A stretch of DNA of 64,000 nucleotides from Halichondria panicea. Its lineage: Eukaryota > Porifera > Demospongiae > Suberitida > Halichondriidae. Below are positions 22,188 through 34,629 of the stretch, piece after piece. How positions within the stretch are numbered: position 1 is the first letter of the stretch; each line of letters opens with the position of its first letter. The notes below the pieces were generated by a model, which saw only the letters and a program-made list of their open reading frames with translations, made no database searches and was not told the origin of the DNA. Where the stretch lies: the NCBI RefSeq assembly GCF_963675165.1, contig NC_087385.1, forward strand, positions 1,798,501 through 1,862,500, given 5' to 3'. The translations under genes were made by a program, and so were the position numbers.

Positions 22188-25100
22188 ATGGCTGACTTAG
22201 CGACTCTCAAGAGACGAAGAGGTACTATAAAGGCTAGCCTTGCTAGGCTCACCACGAAACTAGCTGAACTGGAAGACTCGGATCGGGACGCATCCTTCTC
22301 AACCCATGCCCAACAGTACGTTAAGAAGCTTGAAACACTTGATGCTAGCTTCAAAACTCATCACCTCGCTATTATGGACATTGAAAAGGAAGAGCAACTT
22401 GGCGCAGAGCAAGAAGCTCTTGATCAACACGACGAAGATATCAAGACCCTATCTGTGAGATTGCAAGTGTTATTGTCCTCTACTGCTACTTTGACTGTGA
22501 CACCTCCTGAGACTCGCTACCTCCCAGACCGTGCCGTTCTTGAGCGTCGCTCAGCACAACCGCAAGAAAGGCTCCTAGCCATCAGTGAAGACGTCTCTAG
22601 ACTCTCGGGTGATCCCAGCGAACTCCATCTAGTTTTTCTTCATCAAGAACAACTATCAGACCTCAAGAAGGAACTGTCAGACCTCAGAAACGAAGTACTG
22701 GTAATCACCACAGACACCTCAGATGTACTCTGGGTGGATACACAACGACAAGACAGAAGTATATTTGATGCATCTGTGAAAGTTAAGAAGCTGCTACACA
22801 GCCCACCCTCTGATCCAACTGAAACTCTCACACCAGAACCTCATGGTGTCAAGCTACCTAAGATCGATGTACCCACATTCGACGGCGATATGTTACACTG
22901 GAAAACATTTTGGGAACAATTTGACATAGCGATCGACGGCCGTTCAGACATTTCCAACACGGAAAAACTGGTGTACTTACGTCACTCCCTCAAAGATTGT
23001 ACAGCTAAATCTGTAATAGAAGGATTGTCTCACACTGGTGATCAGTATGCTGAAGCTATTGCCTCCCTGAAGTCTCGCTATGACCGTCCTCGCATCATCC
23101 ACCAAGCCCATGTCAGAAAAATCTATGAAGTGGCTAATCTGAAGGAAGGCTCAGGAGAGGAACTAAGACAGCTGCATGACACTGTACAGCAGCACTTACG
23201 AGCTTTGAAAGCGATGGGTCATGAACCCTCTGGCCCCTTTATCACCTCACTACTTGAGCTGAAGCTGGACAAAGAGACCATGTTCGAATGGCAAAGGGCC
23301 AGTCAAGATTCCTCTGACATACCCCACTACAGCAAGATCCTCAATTTCCTCGACCTGCGTGCTCAAGCCTCAGAAACATGCTCAACTGATGCCAAAAAAC
23401 ATCCTCGTTTTGACCAGAAGAAGTTCAACACAAGGACAGTAACCTCCCATACCTCGAGTGCTACAGACGCAACTCCGAAATGTCCCCACTGCAAAACCCA
23501 AAGGCATCCTGTATATGTCTGTCCTCAATTCAAGTCGCTTCCTCACGACAAGATGCTGGCTGTGGTCCACACAAACAGTCTGTGTCTCAACTGTCTTCGA
23601 CCAGGTCACATTGTAAGAAATTGTGTCAGCAACAACCGTTGTAGAAAGTGCCAGAAATCTCACCACACTCTACTTCACAATGAAGCGAAGACTCCACCTG
23701 ATGAGGAAACTTCTGCATTCGCCGTAGCTCCTATGGTTTCAAGCAATGCCCAGCCTGGCTCCTCAGGGAAAGCCCTTCTGATGACTTGCCAAGTACTACT
23801 TCACTCCCCCGATGGCTCGCAAGTCCATGCCCGTGGTCTTATTGACTCTGGCTCCTCAACTTCATTTATCTCTGAGCGCTTGGCACAATCTCTCTGTCTC
23901 CCTCGATCGACTCAGAATATCAGAATCTCAGGGATCGCTGGCATATCCCATGGCTCTCCTTTACACTCAATCGCAAGTTTCAAAATCTCTCCTGTCCTCT
24001 CACCCAAAGAGCAGCTACAAGTCTCAGCAATCGTTGTGCCACGTGTAACTTGCGATTTACCTATTCAACCTATCCATTTCGACTCAAAATGGAAGCACCT
24101 CTCTAACCTCCAACTCGCAGATCCTGACTTTGGACAACCCAACAAGATCGATATACTTTTGGGAGTAGATGTCTACGCCGATGTAGTACTGCAAGGCCGG
24201 CGGAGTGGACCTGTTGGGACTCCTGTGGCATTCGAGACAAAGTTTGGGTGGGTTCTCGCTGGAAGAGTAAACAAGCTCACGATCCCATCTGAAGTTACAT
24301 CTCATCATGTGACAGCTATTTCAGGAGATGATATCCTACGCAAATTCTGGGAATTAGAAGAAGGTCCTAGGGATTGCTCCAACTTCTCTCCAGAAGAACG
24401 TTTTGTCATTCAGCACTATGCGAACACTCACACCAAAACAAACACTGGTCGGTTTGTAGTTCCCTTGCCAAAGAATCCTCAAGCGAAGCCACTTGGCGAG
24501 TCCAGGTCTTCAGCCATCCGTAGATTTCTCTCATTGGAGCGTTCACTGCACGCAAGAAATCAGTTTCAAGAGTTTGCCTCAGTAATGCAGGAATATGTGG
24601 ATATGAACCATGCTGAGCTGGTCCCAGAAACAAACTTGAAGAAACCTAGTGAGAAGGTATTTTACTTGCCCATGCATGCCGTTCGCAAGGAAGACAGTAC
24701 TACTACCAAGCTCCGAGTTGTATTTGATGCTTCTGCGAAGTCAAGCACTGGCGTCTCACTCAACGACACTCTACTAGTTGGACCGACCGTCCATCCTCCT
24801 CTCATTGATGTGCTACTCCGTTTCCGGACTCACCGTGTTGCCTTGACCACGGATGTTAGTAAAATGTATCGGGCCATTGATCTAACCATGGATGACAGAG
24901 ATATGCACAGATTTGTATGGAGAAACGATCCAAACGACCCCCTTTGTGACTACAGGATGACTCGAGTCACATTTGGTGTTTCAGCCTCCTTTTTTGCAGC
25001 CAACATGTCGGTAAAACAAAATGCCATTGACCACGCGACAAACTACCCACTGGCCGCAAATGCTGTAAACTACTCATTCTACGTCGACGATGGGTTGACT

Positions 25101-27236
25101 GGAGCAGACTCCGTCTCTGAAGCTATAGAGTTACAGCGGCAACTTCAAGACCTTTTTTCCCTGGGAGGGTTCCTCCTTCGGAAGTGGACGTCCAGTGAAC
25201 CATGTGTCATCGAAGACTTGCCCGCTGAATTGAAAGATTCCAAATCTACACAGACTATACCTTCATCTGAAGAATATACCAAAACTCTTGGAATCCAGTG
25301 GAACGCCCACAAAGATCACTTCAAGTTGGCTATTGCTAGTCCACCCCCACTCGAAAGCATAACCAAACGTGGGCTACTCTCTGACGTCGCTAAGACATTT
25401 GATGTCCTAGGATGGTTCTCACCGTCGACTATCAAAGTCAAAATCCTAATGCAACTACTATGGGAGTGTAAGATTGACTGGGATGATCCTGTCCCTTCTG
25501 ACATCCAAGATGCGTGGATCCAATGGAGAAAAGAATTACCACTCCTGTCTCAAAAACACATCCCTCGTTGCTACTTTGACAAGAAATCTCAACCTCACTG
25601 TCTACAGCTACACGGTTTCTCAGATGCTTCGGAAGTCGCATATGCAGCGGTTGTATACCTACGCATTACGGACAAGTCTGAGAATGCTCAAATCTCTTTG
25701 GTAATGTCGAAGACAAAGGTTGCTCCAATCAAGCGGTTGACAATCCCTCGTCTGGAACTATGCGGAGCACAGTTGCTCGCCCAGCTGATACACCACGTCA
25801 GACAAGTGCTCGAAATTCCCCTTTCTCATGTTTTTGCTTGGACAGACAGCACTATTGTCCTCAACTGGCTAGATGGATCCCCCAAAAGATTCAAGACCTA
25901 TGTAGGCAACCGTGTCTCGACCATAGTTGATCTCATTCCACCTGACAAGTGGAGACACGTAGCTGGAACAGAGAACCCTGCTGATTGCGCTTCAAGAGGT
26001 CTCTACCCCTCTGAGCTTCTGAATCACTCTTTATGGTGGGACGGTCCGATCTGGCTCAAGGAATCTTCTAGCAGTTGGCCTGAGAAGTTCCCTCTACCTT
26101 CAAACAAGAAAGAAATTGAAGAAAGTGAAGTGTCGCTATCTGCACTCACCCTAACTCCTACCCCAATCATACCCGTTGACAGATTCTCTGGATATAGCCA
26201 CTTGAAACGCATTACTGCATGGATGATTCGTTTTGTAACAAATTTTCAAACAAAAAATCATGCTGAACGAAGCAAGGGAAATCTCTCAATTAGTGAACTG
26301 CAAGCAGCTGAGAATTACTGGGTTAAGCTCATTCAGACTACTCACTTTGGATCTGATATTGTATCTCTTCAAAGAAAACATGCTCTCTCTGCCTCCAGTC
26401 CACTCTTGCCTCTACAACCATTCATTGATTCTTCAAACCTCCTTCGCGTTGGCGGTAGGAGGCAGCTCTCACAGACGTCCTACCAGTCTCAGCACCAAAC
26501 CATACTGCATGGGAAGCATCTCCTTACTCATATGATTATACGCGATGAGCATCTACGCCTGTTACATGCTGGTCCAACACTTCTCGGAGCTTCTCTATCC
26601 CGGCGCTACCATATAGTTGGTGGACGAAAGTTGATTCGATCCATTGCTCGAAAATGTTTCACCTGCCGTAGATATACAGCAAGACCCAAGCCACAAATGC
26701 TTGGACAACTCCCTGTTGAGAGAATTACACCAGGTTTAGTGTTCGACAACGTTGGTGTGGACTATGCTGGTCCAGTCTTAATCAAGTACGGCTACGTACG
26801 CAAACCAAAGTTGGTGAAGGCTTACATATGCGTGTTTGTCTCCCTCTCAGTGAAAGCAGTCCACCTGGAGTTGGTGACTGACCTAACATCTGAGGCATTC
26901 ATTGCTTGTTTCAAACGCTTCATTGCTCGACATGGCCTCCCCTCACTTGTATGGAGCGACAATGGCACAAACTTTACCGGAGCTGCCAGAGAGATCAAGG
27001 AACTCTACCAATTCCTCCAGACCCAATCCACTCAAGACGAAGTCAACCGCTACCTTTCTGACAAAGGAGTGACATGGAAATTCATCCCTCAGCGCGCACC
27101 TCACTTCGGTGGAATCTGGGAAGCCGCCGTCAAATCAACAAAGACCCACTTAAGACGAGTTTTGGGTGAAGTGAAACTAACTTATGAAGAGCTGTCTACT
27201 CTGTTAGCCCAGATTGAGTCCTGTCTCAAAAGCTGA
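22188..27236 (+). CDS. BEL/Pao Gag-Pol polyprotein, interrupted in integrase
   Basis: 1682 codons from ATG 22188. Order (approximate residues): coiled-coil N-terminus; Gag core with PTFDGDMLHWKTFWEQF near 228 (DUF1759 type); zinc knuckles CPHC...HPVYVC near 431 and CLNCLRPGHIVRNC near 467; aspartic protease LIDSGSSTSFIS near 550; reverse transcriptase with TKLRVVFDASAKSSTG near 841 and YVDD near 965; RNase H LHGFSDASEVAYAAV near 1142; integrase with zinc-binding H..C..C near 1458 and catalytic core VGVDYAGPV, WSDNGTNFTG, HFGGIWEAAVKS near 1522-1650. This is the full BEL/Pao plan in a single frame. A stop at 27234 cuts the protein just after the integrase core, and the same frame continues open beyond it. 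Confidence 0.95.
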   Translation: MADLATLKRRRGTIKASLARLTTKLAELEDSDRDASFSTHAQQYVKKLETLDASFKTHHLAIMDIEKEEQLGAEQEALDQHDEDIKTLSVRLQVLLSSTATLTVTPPETRYLPDRAVLERRSAQPQERLLAISEDVSRLSGDPSELHLVFLHQEQLSDLKKELSDLRNEVLVITTDTSDVLWVDTQRQDRSIFDASVKVKKLLHSPPSDPTETLTPEPHGVKLPKIDVPTFDGDMLHWKTFWEQFDIAIDGRSDISNTEKLVYLRHSLKDCTAKSVIEGLSHTGDQYAEAIASLKSRYDRPRIIHQAHVRKIYEVANLKEGSGEELRQLHDTVQQHLRALKAMGHEPSGPFITSLLELKLDKETMFEWQRASQDSSDIPHYSKILNFLDLRAQASETCSTDAKKHPRFDQKKFNTRTVTSHTSSATDATPKCPHCKTQRHPVYVCPQFKSLPHDKMLAVVHTNSLCLNCLRPGHIVRNCVSNNRCRKCQKSHHTLLHNEAKTPPDEETSAFAVAPMVSSNAQPGSSGKALLMTCQVLLHSPDGSQVHARGLIDSGSSTSFISERLAQSLCLPRSTQNIRISGIAGISHGSPLHSIASFKISPVLSPKEQLQVSAIVVPRVTCDLPIQPIHFDSKWKHLSNLQLADPDFGQPNKIDILLGVDVYADVVLQGRRSGPVGTPVAFETKFGWVLAGRVNKLTIPSEVTSHHVTAISGDDILRKFWELEEGPRDCSNFSPEERFVIQHYANTHTKTNTGRFVVPLPKNPQAKPLGESRSSAIRRFLSLERSLHARNQFQEFASVMQEYVDMNHAELVPETNLKKPSEKVFYLPMHAVRKEDSTTTKLRVVFDASAKSSTGVSLNDTLLVGPTVHPPLIDVLLRFRTHRVALTTDVSKMYRAIDLTMDDRDMHRFVWRNDPNDPLCDYRMTRVTFGVSASFFAANMSVKQNAIDHATNYPLAANAVNYSFYVDDGLTGADSVSEAIELQRQLQDLFSLGGFLLRKWTSSEPCVIEDLPAELKDSKSTQTIPSSEEYTKTLGIQWNAHKDHFKLAIASPPPLESITKRGLLSDVAKTFDVLGWFSPSTIKVKILMQLLWECKIDWDDPVPSDIQDAWIQWRKELPLLSQKHIPRCYFDKKSQPHCLQLHGFSDASEVAYAAVVYLRITDKSENAQISLVMSKTKVAPIKRLTIPRLELCGAQLLAQLIHHVRQVLEIPLSHVFAWTDSTIVLNWLDGSPKRFKTYVGNRVSTIVDLIPPDKWRHVAGTENPADCASRGLYPSELLNHSLWWDGPIWLKESSSSWPEKFPLPSNKKEIEESEVSLSALTLTPTPIIPVDRFSGYSHLKRITAWMIRFVTNFQTKNHAERSKGNLSISELQAAENYWVKLIQTTHFGSDIVSLQRKHALSASSPLLPLQPFIDSSNLLRVGGRRQLSQTSYQSQHQTILHGKHLLTHMIIRDEHLRLLHAGPTLLGASLSRRYHIVGGRKLIRSIARKCFTCRRYTARPKPQMLGQLPVERITPGLVFDNVGVDYAGPVLIKYGYVRKPKLVKAYICVFVSLSVKAVHLELVTDLTSEAFIACFKRFIARHGLPSLVWSDNGTNFTGAAREIKELYQFLQTQSTQDEVNRYLSDKGVTWKFIPQRAPHFGGIWEAAVKSTKTHLRRVLGEVKLTYEELSTLLAQIESCLKS

Positions 27237-27665
27237 CCTCTTGCTTCCCTCGTGAATGACGATGATGGTATAGAAGCACTCACTCCTGGTCACTTTATTA
27301 TCGGCAAACCTCTCACTGCTCTGCCAGAAACGACCCCCTCAAGCCGATCAATTTCTCTCCTAAAGCGTTGGCAACTTTGCAAATCATTGTTACGGCATTT
27401 TTGGAACCGATGGTCCTCAGAGTATGTTACTCAAATTGGACGATTTACGAAATGGCGTCACCCCACCAGAAACATAGAAACTGGCGATTTGGTTCTCATC
27501 CATGAGAATTCACCCATACCCACTAAATGGCCACTAGCCAGAGTCGTCAAAGTACACCCTGGAAAAGATAATTTGGTACGCGTAGCCACTGTTAGAACTG
27601 CTACCGGAACATATACTCGCCCTGTGACGAAGCTAGCATTGCTTCTACCGAACGATGAACAATGA
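27237..27665 (+). pseudogene. Integrase C-terminus of BEL/Pao, same frame after the stop
   Basis: Open in the same frame as gag-pol. It contains EALTPGHFIIGKPLTALPE, WQLCKSLLRHFWNRWSSEY and an SH3-like tail with PTKWPLARVV, all characteristic of BEL/Pao integrase ends. It ends at TGA 27663. It is separated from the main frame by a single nonsense codon, so the copy is disabled unless the stop is read through. Confidence 0.9.
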
Positions 27666-27715
27666 CTGATGCACACCATTTAATTTGTAAGACCACTTGG
27701 TCTTGGCCGGCGGTA

Positions 27716-28097
27716 TGTTGGTGCATACATGTTATACCTTATTACGTAATATTTACTACAATTCAAACCATAATTTGCTGCTGTTAAGTTGTACTTTTGG
27801 ACTCTAGTATTTAGCCTCACTATTGTTTAACATTTCCTCTCTTTGTTTATGTGAGCCCCACCCAGGGCCTCCATCACTATACTTTGTGCTCCTGCAGCCA
27901 TTTTGTACTCACTTTGCTCTCTATCTAAGAATTGTTGGCACAGCAATAGTGAAGTCAATTTGCATGAATGCTTGCTATAGTTTAGTTACAGTATTTCAAT
28001 TGCATATAGCGGAATAGAACCTGTTTCTATTTAGATCTAGCCTGTCTAGTATCACTTATCTAACTATTTGTCTATACCGAGAAAGGGCTCAAACAAA
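27716..28097 (+). repeat. 3' LTR of the BEL/Pao element
   Basis: 382 bp, TGTTGG...CAAACA, uninterrupted. It serves as the reference that shows the insertion in the 5' LTR. AAGAT follows directly. Confidence 0.93.
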
Positions 28098-28179
28098 GAT
28101 AATAATAAGTGGTTGTTGGACAAAAGTATATTATACGTCTCGATCCCTTCACTCAGGGAATTGAGGAGTTAGCCTCCTT

Positions 28180-28985
28180 CACCGGCCTTCTTTTCTCAAT
28201 AATGAAAGTGAAATACCTAAGAGGAACATCAAAAAGCAAGAAGTTCAAGAAGAGAAGACAGGACTGGAATAAACATTATTTTATTATCTGTAATTTTTAT
28301 GATAAAAATAATGGCAGCCATGTTTATCTGTAGATGTACTTCCAAGCGCAAAAGCATGGAGGCCTATGGTAGATCCAGTCAGTGCATACGTCTAGCATAA
28401 ATAGTATACATACCTGAAGTGAGAGAATGGAGAGCTGAGCTGAAGAAAGGAGGTTTTGTGTTGATCGATGTCACAGCCACGCCCACCTCCTCATAAGTTT
28501 TTTTTTTTTTTTTTTTTTTTTTTGCCATGTGCGTTGCTGTGGCAGTCATTTAATAAAGATGGCGGAATTGCGTAGGTAAGAAAAGTGGAGCCTGAGAGGT
28601 CATCTGCCTCTTGGAAGCGAACGCAATTCTAAGAAAAACGCCCATGGTCCGGGTTCTAGTCGACTAGAGGCTGTATCTAGAATCTTCTAAACATGTTTGT
28701 ACAAGGAGGAAATGCTTTCCAAGAATGTTACTAACTTACTTAGTCAGTCAGACAAAATGCAGTGAAATATGAAAATAGTGCAATTCTTCAAATATCAATA
28801 GTAATGCTGAGAATATTCATAGAGTATAATATCACACATTTGGACAGATAAAAGGCTAACTAAGCTATCTATCCAGTCCATTTCTTGATGTGGCCTTTCC
28901 CTGCAGAAATAGAGCAGTCTAAACACGAATCAAAATGTGTGCAATAATTGAAAACACACACTACTGCACTGTCAATCCTATGTAC
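28180..28985 (+). repeat. Duplicated segment, left copy
   Basis: Parallels 29515-30325: both contain CCTAAGAGGAA, AAGTTCAAGAAGAGAAG, GGCAGTCATTTAA, AAGCGAACGCAATTCT-like and GTCAATCCTATGTACAA segments. A 24-base T run (28499-28523) occurs only here. Non-coding. Confidence 0.7.
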
Positions 28986-29487
28986 AATCAAACTAAAAAA
29001 ACATTTGCAATGTGAACGTTGCTAGGATTGCCAGGAAAAGAAAAGCGCGAAAAAGCGAAGAAACAAGAAATTCGGCGAGTGCATAACTCCAATCCGTTAC
29101 AACTTCATTCACATGTACTGTTTCAATTTTTTGTTCGTTTTGTGCTTTTCCTGCCTGGCCAACCCTTCATCATACAATTATAGTGAATTTTTTGCAAGCT
29201 ATATAATGTTTGTGATGTTTTCCCTTACAGTGTTGAGCAAATATGTAAGTGTTGGATGTGTGGGTGGATGATTGTGAATTCAGTTATTCGCGGTTCATTT
29301 TTACCCAACTTGTATTTTGATTCTAAAATCATTATCAACAGTAGGCCACTCGGCTGTACATGTTCATGGCGTTGTAACGGATTGGAGTTATGCACTCGCC
29401 GAATTTCTTGTTTCTTCGCTTTTTCGCGCTTTTCTTTTCCTGGCAATCCTAGCAACGTTCACATTGCAAATGTTTTTTTAGTTTGAT
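28986..29487. mobile_element. Snapback MITE, complete copy
   Basis: About 125-bp inverted arms from AATCAAACTAAAAAAACATT to its complement at the right end, including the CCAGGAAAAG and GTGCATAACTCCAATCCG blocks. It sits between the two halves of the duplicated repeat. A truncated sister is at 19084-19530. Confidence 0.75.
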
Positions 29488-29514
29488 TCCCTTTCTTTTT
29501 CAGTACAGCAGTAT

Positions 29515-30325
29515 TTTTATACTCTTCAATAATGAAATGTGAAATGCCTAAGAGGAATGTCAAGAAGCAAGAGAAGTTCAAGAAGAGAAGAGAAGACAGG
29601 CCATGCAGACTGGAATATAATTATGAACACATAATTCTTATTACAGTGTTCATTTATCTATGCATGTTAATTAAATACTAGAGTGTATACTTCAAAGTGC
29701 AAAAGCATGGAGGCCTATGGTAGATATCTAGCCAGTAGCATACCTGAGTTGAGAATGGAGAGAAGTTGGAGAAAAGGACTAGACTAGGGACTGTTTGTGT
29801 ACCGATCGATGTCACAGCCGGTTAACCAGCCACGCCCATCTCATAAGTTGCCATGTGCGTTGCTGTGGCAGTCATTTAAAGATGGCGGTATTGCGTAGGT
29901 AAGAAAAGTGGAGCCTGAGAGGTCATCTGCCTCTTGGAAGCGGACGCAATTCTGAGAAAAACGCCCATGGTCCGGGTTCTAGTAGACTAGAGGCTGTATC
30001 TAGAATCTTCTGAACATGTCGGTACAAGGAGGAAATGCTTTCCAAGAATGTTACTTACTAACTTACTTACTTACTTACTTAGTCAGTCAGACGAAACGCG
30101 GTGAAATATGAAAATAGTGCAATTTTTCAAATATCAATAGTAATGCATGAGAATATTCATTGACTATAATTTCACACATTTAGACAGATAAAAGGCTAAC
30201 TAAGCTATCTGTCAACTCAGTTTCTTGCTGTGGTCCTTCCCTGCAGAAATAGAGCAGTCTAAACACAAGTCAAAATTTGTGCAATAATTGAAAACACACA
30301 CAACTGCACTGTCAATCCTATGTAC
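29515..30325 (+). repeat. Duplicated segment, right copy
   Basis: See 28180-28985. It differs by small indels and includes a four-base ACTT expansion near 30055-30080. Confidence 0.7.
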
Positions 30326-30568
30326 AACCTACTGGTTGTACTAACCTACTGGTTGTACTAATTATTATAATTATAGATGCACAAAAGTAATGACTGATAT
30401 CAGCCAAGAAGCTAGTAGGTGACTAAGTATTTAGTTATCAAATATATAATTATAGTGGCACCTCCACACAGTACAGGTTGTCGGACACATTGTAAGAATT
30501 AAATTTTACCATCGCTTCAGATGGCACAGTGAGCTTTCTTCATTAAAGGTAGCATCAGCTTTCATTAG

Positions 30569-31205
30569 GCATTGCTTGTGAGAATGGTAATGGGAATTGC
30601 TTTCTTCACCTGTAGCGAGATTGGATATGATACCAGTACAGTGTACTAATGTCATTACTTCCTGCAGCTTTACGACAGGACTGGCAGATCATTAGAATTT
30701 GCTTGGTTTGACGTTTTGGAGGTTTCTTTGCTGTTACTTACATGTAGATGTTGACATTAAGTCCAGTCCATTGACTATCACTTGCCCACCGGATTGTGAA
30801 ATCAGTGAATGTATTGCCAGTATAATTATATATAGCCACGCATAGGTAAATTGTTTGAGACTGTGGGACTGTAGGACAGTACATGTAAGTACCGTTAGGT
30901 AGGTAGATCTGATGTCTGAACCATGCCAGTCGTACATGGCACACAAGCAGAGAGTGTCACACCGTGTACCAGAGGAACATAAGTTCTGTATAGTGGCAGA
31001 GCACCAGGAGACTTGTCACCAGGAGGTACGTACCTGTTGCTCAGTAGATGTTAGCTTCGTCTTCAGACTTGCTCTGCCCATAGATATGCTCTGCCTAACA
31101 GCTCATTTCTCGTTCTCATTTCTTCATTTCCTCATTTCCTATTTCTTATTTCCTCATTTCCTCATTTCTCATTCCCTGTTTTATAACAACCCCATCAAGA
31201 CATAC
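30569..31205 (+). repeat. Dispersed repeat, second copy of 17578-18110
   Basis: Begins GCATTGCTTGTGAGAATGG and ends in the same ATTTCCTC tract and CAACCCCATCAAGAC. Here it joins ACATACCAGCCACGTGAGC, a sequence also found inside the CAGAGG MITEs. Confidence 0.65.
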
Positions 31206-31569
31206 CAGCCACGTGAGCTGAATCTACACGGAAGTGATTGTGCGCACGTGCTCCGTTTCCCATCCCTCCCCTTTTTATAGTCTGATATTATCATTCTATG
31301 AAGACAGTCTACTTTATACTATACTAAGAACAGCTACTTTCTGGAAGAAATAGAAGTTGAGGTAGGTACTTAAACACATGCACTATATATTATTGTAATC
31401 ATTATAATTACGTCTAGTCACTGCATACCCGCTTGGTATTGATCTAGCTTGGTACGATCTACTGCATGTGTAAGCATGTTGACATGCTGCACTGACTCTA
31501 TCAATGGCAACTCTACCTATGTTGTATGTATTTTCTATGATTATATATATGGACTCATAATTATTCCAG

Positions 31570-34500
31570 AGAACCTCTCAAACGATTCCTCTACTACTGC
31601 TGGTATGGCACAACAGCCTACCATAGCAAAATCCCCAGAGGTATCAAACGAGGACTCTTCGAGTCTCTCAATTGTCGAGCCTCAGTCCTGCAGTGGACCG
31701 GATACACCTCGAAATCCACCTGTTTTTGATTTTCACTCAGCGACATGTGCATCGAGCATCATGAATGGTACGCGTATACACTGCTGTCTCTGGCTCAATT
31801 CACACACTGTACACCTTCTATACTTGATACTTACATTTCAATTGCATGCATGGGCAATCATTCTCATAATTATACATTTTGCCAGTATATCCGAGTCCAG
31901 TTCTGGTTAGTGTACATATTGAGGGAACTGTGTATAGTCATTTGCGAAGGAAATTATAGTATCACTAAACTGCATTTACATGCATAACTAAGCTTTTGAC
32001 TTCACCTCAGCAATATATCAGTGGGAACTTTGAGAGGTGACATCATTTTATTTTTATTTTCGCGGGTACTGCTATTTCTGGGAATAAGAGTAAAATCACA
32101 AAAATGTGTACTCGCAGATAATTGGAAAATGCAGTAAGTATTGAATGTCACTTGCGAGTAATTAGCTAGTAGAATCGCTATGAATAGCATTAATTTCACA
32201 ACTTGAGCAGAGAATTTGCAAAATGGGCTCAACATGCAGTAAAATCGCGGACAAATCTACCTGTCAGGTTACTATAATTATAGTACATTGTATGCATGCA
32301 TGCATGTGCATGTGTTGGGCTGCATGTGATCATGATTTTCATTATCACTGCAGGAGGCCTGCCATATTTGAATATATTTATAATTATGTGTACATAATTG
32401 GTAGGTGGGATATAAACCAGACTTTGTTATGCTATTCTCAGGTCTGAAGCTTCGGCTCAAAAATTGTACCACCACTCAGCTTGCTTCCTACACATACGCC
32501 TTGTACCCGTTCATGGACAAGTGCGTGGCTGTGGACTGGAAAATCATGGTCACTGATGATGTGCAGAGTCATCACATTCGTTGCCACCAGTTACAGGCTG
32601 GGGACAAGCTCTCAGTGCTATTGTCTAACTTTAAAAAACAACATGCCAAAGCTGTGATCCTCATCAATACACAGGACAACTACTCTATTGTCCCTCAGTT
32701 CCTGGAAGGTGAGTTTGTGAGTGATAAGGTTACAAACAGCACTGCATGTGGTGTTCACTATCGTATTTTCTATGAGCATCATATTGTTATAATTATTCAT
32801 AGGGCTGTAGTAGATTACAGAGCTTTCATTTGTCCTGCTCTAGCCATTGATTCTTAATAGTTAAAGTTGATATTGCTGTACTGTACAGACAAAAGGTGAA
32901 ACTTCATGCTTTAATCTATACAATGAAAAATAATGTTCATTTTACATTCTACAACTCTAGCTATTTCCTGCATTGATATACAGTGGCTTTCCACACATGT
33001 AACCTTTGCAGGCTATACTCCAAGAGCACTGTAACCACAATGTAGTGATTTACCTGCTGTGTTATTTTAGTCCACCCACACCACCTATACACATCACAAA
33101 CTGAATCAACAGTAAAGTAAAATACTGATGCATCTTACACTTGGATACTGCAGACTTTCATACAACTCAAATTTAGGGGGGGGTGTACATTTACTACTCT
33201 ATTGCACAGCATTTGTCACTCCTCCTACTCATTGGCGCTCGAGGTCAACAAGGAAAAATCCAATTTTGAGCAACTTATGCAGTGGTATTATAGTTAAACC
33301 CAGATAAAATGAATGAATATAGTAAATACAGGCCCTCGGCTCCCTATTCCAAAGTTTTAGCTCGTATCAAGCAACAAGTAGTAGAGCTACCATCCTTCAG
33401 TCAGACGAAATATGAGAATAGTTGATCGTATAAGTGGAAAATTTGACGATTATTTGGCGAATGAGCCATAATTATTTTGCGTTTTTTTAACAGCAATGAG
33501 GTTGTGTCCACCAGAAAACTTAAATTTGGCAATCTTTGGTAAAATTTGCCAAATCACCAAATTAAAAAACCCACAAATTTTCTTATATATATACCTTAAT
33601 GTTACTATTATAAACGGGTACTAATTTTAGCGAATTTGTAATCAACGCTAAAGTAAGTACGCTAAAACGCATTAAAAAAATCTTTTTTAGAATGTACGCT
33701 AAGCAAGCTAGCCCTTTTTTCATCTGTATCTGACTCCAAACTTCCTTAAAACTACGTCTTTTGCAAATATTGTGCTAATCAATTTGCCAAATCCGCCAAA
33801 ATTTAGTACCCTAAAAACAGAGAAAAATCTGAGAAGCTAAAATTACTACCCGTGTCTATAATAGTAACATTATATTGCATTTTGCAGGTCATGGCAATTC
33901 CAGTTAATTCTTATGATTGTTTTGTTGGGTTGTTACTTTGACAATCATAACAGAAGCCAACCAAAATACTGATTACCCTATATATATTTACTTCATTGTG
34001 AACTTTGGAGTATAGCTATAATTATATAGCATCTGTACCAGGCCGATTTTTTTTAATAGAACAATACGACCTAGTATTGATTGTATCTGGGCAATTTTCA
34101 CATTCCAAGTGCAGGTTTCTGCCCAGGATGAGTTGAGTGGTGGCTAGACCACAATAGGGGGGTCCGGGAAATTTGAGTGTTTATTTACGCTACATTCAAT
34201 TTCAGCAATTCTAGAGACAAATTACACCAGAACATTTATTGAAATAAAAAATTAACATTGAATCACTAAAAATAGATTGTTAGTCTCTTCTGCATCATGA
34301 TCACTATTATATACAGTAGCTGCTAGCACTAGCACTGGAATCAGTTTCTTGGCATCTCCTCTTAGAAGTGTAGGACTATATACTGTCTATATCTCTAAGT
34401 CTTTGGATGTATATAGTCTAAAAGAGTTCAGAATAGTTTACTAACTTGTACTTGTAATATTCTTGTGGCACTGATTATTGCTGAGTAAGCATGCAGTAGT

Positions 34501-34598
34501 GCTGCCTCAGCACATTAATGCGCGTGCTCAGAACAGCTGCAGCTGCAGCTATAGCTAGCTAGCTTGGGATACGGTAAAGCTGACTGTGTGTGTGTGTG

Positions 34599-34629
<31 letters not shown>

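Larger units (their letters stand above)
19581..28097 (+). mobile_element. BEL/Pao LTR retrotransposon with a nested insertion
   Basis: Complete element: 5' LTR, primer binding site, leader, gag-pol and 3' LTR, flanked by a 5-bp duplication AAGAT (19576-19580 and 28098-28102), typical of BEL/Pao. LTRs start TGTTGG and end CAAACA, about 382 bp, and are nearly identical (for example one substitution near 21558 versus 27879), so the insertion is young. Removing the 1.8-kb TAG...CTA element from the 5' LTR gives an element of about 6.7 kb. No envelope gene is seen between the pol stop and the 3' LTR. Confidence 0.93.
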
